NCBI GenBank assembly: GCA_900319225.1
Contig: ONNV01000003.1
Coordinates: 1 to 64,000, forward strand
Direction of reading: 5' to 3'
Origin: an uncultured Prevotellaceae bacterium
GTDB lineage: Bacteria; Bacteroidota; Bacteroidia; Bacteroidales; Bacteroidaceae
DNA length: 64,000 nucleotides
The notes under the pieces are model-generated. The model searched no databases and had not been told where the DNA came from. It saw only the letters and a program-made list of their open reading frames with translations. Shown here piece by piece: positions 62,762-64,000 of this stretch; within the stretch, counting starts at the first letter, position 1, and each line of letters begins with the position of its first letter. The translations under genes were made by a program, and so were the position numbers.

Positions 62762-63919
62762 ATGATCATACCTGCCGAATTTGAAAAGATGCGCTCCTTT
62801 GAGGATGATGAGGTGCGCAGTGCCATACTCTCGCTTCTGGATGACCGCTCATTCAGGAAGATTGTAAAGGCCAATGTCAAGTTTATCCCTATCTGGCTGC
62901 TTAAGTTCTACACAAAGCGTTTCAAGACAGTAAACAGCTTCCAGCTGGGTATGATCTATCCCATACTTAAGAGGATACTCAGGAAAGCAACTACCGGATA
63001 CTCGGCAGACTTTGCGGCTCTGCCCCAGGGACGCGAGGACTTTATCTACCTCTCCAACCACAGGGACATAGTTCTGGACTCTGCTTTCCTGGATTACCAC
63101 CTTCTGCTCTCGGGCATGAAATCCGTTGAGATAGGCATAGGCAACAACCTGCTCATACACCCCTGGATTGAGACTCTGGTCCGCCTGAACCGCAGTTTTG
63201 TGGTAAACCGCTCCGCCACCGCGACTGAATTGCTGGAGTCTTCACAGCAGCTTTCACGCTACATCCGGTTTGTAATTGAGCAGAAAAAGGCTCCCGTCTG
63301 GCTTGCACAGCGTGAAGGACGTGCCAAGGATTCCGATGACCGCACACAGAAGAGCGTACTCAAGATGCTGGCCATGTCGGGCGATGACAGCATGACACTG
63401 TCAGAAAAACTGCAGTCGCTGCACATATGTCCGCTCACCATTAGCTATGAGTATGACCCCTGTGACTGGCTCAAGGCAACAGAGTTCCAGATGAAACGTG
63501 ACAACCCCGGATTCAGGAAGAGCAAGCAGGATGACCTGATAAACATGAAGACCGGTATTTGGGGATTCAAAGGCCATATGCACTATCATGTAGCCGCTCC
63601 CATAGACTCTGAGATTGCCGCGCTTGACACATCGGTTCCGCGCAACCAGTTCCTGGACCAGGTGGCACAGATCATAGACCGTCACATATTTGAGGGATAC
63701 CGCATATATCCCTGCAACCGCATAGCACTTGACATGCTCAGGGGCGATAATGCCCAATCTGCCAACTACACTCCGGATCAGAAGAGGGAGTTTGAGAACT
63801 ATCTGGAGGGTCAGCTCAAGAAAATCAGGATTCCCAATCCTGACTGGGATTACCTTAAGGAGCGCATACTCACCATGTATGCAAACCCGCTTATCAACCA
63901 GAAAAGCGTCATGCAATAA
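62762..63919 (+). CDS. PlsC-like glycerolipid acyltransferase
   Basis: A 385-residue protein with an acyltransferase domain of the PlsC superfamily. The catalytic H-x4-D motif is in YLSNHRDIVLDSAFLD near residue 101; the substrate block appears as WLAQREGRAKDSDDRTQKSV. The N-terminal part is basic with a weak hydrophobic patch and no clear transmembrane helix. It is longer than PlsC (about 240) and may act on lysophosphatidate or another lipid acceptor. It lies 11 bases after ddl and shares one base with the next gene. Confidence 0.82.
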   Translation: MIIPAEFEKMRSFEDDEVRSAILSLLDDRSFRKIVKANVKFIPIWLLKFYTKRFKTVNSFQLGMIYPILKRILRKATTGYSADFAALPQGREDFIYLSNHRDIVLDSAFLDYHLLLSGMKSVEIGIGNNLLIHPWIETLVRLNRSFVVNRSATATELLESSQQLSRYIRFVIEQKKAPVWLAQREGRAKDSDDRTQKSVLKMLAMSGDDSMTLSEKLQSLHICPLTISYEYDPCDWLKATEFQMKRDNPGFRKSKQDDLINMKTGIWGFKGHMHYHVAAPIDSEIAALDTSVPRNQFLDQVAQIIDRHIFEGYRIYPCNRIALDMLRGDNAQSANYTPDQKREFENYLEGQLKKIRIPNPDWDYLKERILTMYANPLINQKSVMQ

Positions 63920-64000
63920 TGAGAAGACCCCCTATCCTGCTCTCCGTCATCCTGTCATGTCTCATGGCGGGTGCCGTATCGTGCGATAAGGCCGATGAAG
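63919..64000 (+). CDS. Lipoprotein, N-terminal part only (runs off the window)
   Basis: Begins MRRPPILLSVILSCLMAGA followed by VSCDKADE, a lipoprotein signal with the lipobox Cys at residue 22. Only 27 codons are visible, so the family cannot be named. The ATG overlaps the acyltransferase stop by one base (TAATG), so it belongs to the same operon. Confidence 0.75.
   Translation, partial: MRRPPILLSVILSCLMAGAVSCDKADE

Overview
The window reads as a chromosomal segment of a Bacteroidales bacterium (Bacteroidaceae/Prevotellaceae-like; genus not fixed). Grounds: the ribosomal gene order rpsL-rpsG-fusA-rpsJ ... rplO-secY-map-infA-rpmJ ... rpoA-rplQ; zinc-ligand-free forms of bL36, uS4 and uS14; LptG, PorT-like, START-like and Wzi-like proteins of Bacteroidetes type; and promoters of the Bacteroidetes form (TTTG, 19-21 bases, TAnnTTTG), of which ten clear two-box cases were found by eye.

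Layout. 1-575: intergenic, full of hairpin repeats, plus an outward promoter. 576-18565: one long minus-strand block of translation genes (rpsL to rplQ). 18752-26044: DUF3467 protein, a xylose-type sugar porter, asd, lolD, a lipoprotein/Wzi pair, rplS and a PorT-like barrel. 26157-35668: ferredoxin, aminotransferase, LptG permease, START-like protein, tRNA-Met, pta-ackA, and the efp-radC-MIP18-lpxH operon. 35851-40131: rpmH, radA-pnuC, DUF2461 and a beta-propeller lipoprotein. 40224-44977 (plus strand): an FAD oxidoreductase followed by a tightly overlapping set of HprK-like kinase, S26-type peptidase, PqqD and ABC exporter. 45118-54246 (minus strand, convergent): a 36-codon leader-like peptide gene, a 2408-residue secreted repeat protein, a small membrane protein, a structured palindromic element and a membrane-bound AraC regulator. 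54246-59970: MetH-activation protein and the threonine operon (thrA, PGM-like probable homoserine kinase, thrC). 60091-64000: PASTA protein, rluD, ddl, acyltransferase and the start of a lipoprotein gene.

The best candidate for an undescribed system is 40224-54246. The plus-strand genes have the parts of a RiPP (ribosomally made, modified peptide) pathway: a leader-binding PqqD domain, an HprK-like kinase as seen in some lasso-peptide clusters, a signal-peptidase-like protease and an exporter. Facing them is a 36-residue peptide with a YxxP leader motif, encoded 10 bases behind the giant secreted protein. No ring-forming enzyme is present, so this is not a standard lasso cluster. The functional link is inferred from position and motif.

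A second theme is extragenic structure. Long perfect palindromes with a GGGACAGTCCC or GGGACGGTTCC core abut or nearly abut stop codons at four places, one enclosing a roughly 305-base structured element. A different family consists of arrays of short back-to-back hairpins whose outer stem bases are conserved while the inner stems change in a paired way between copies.
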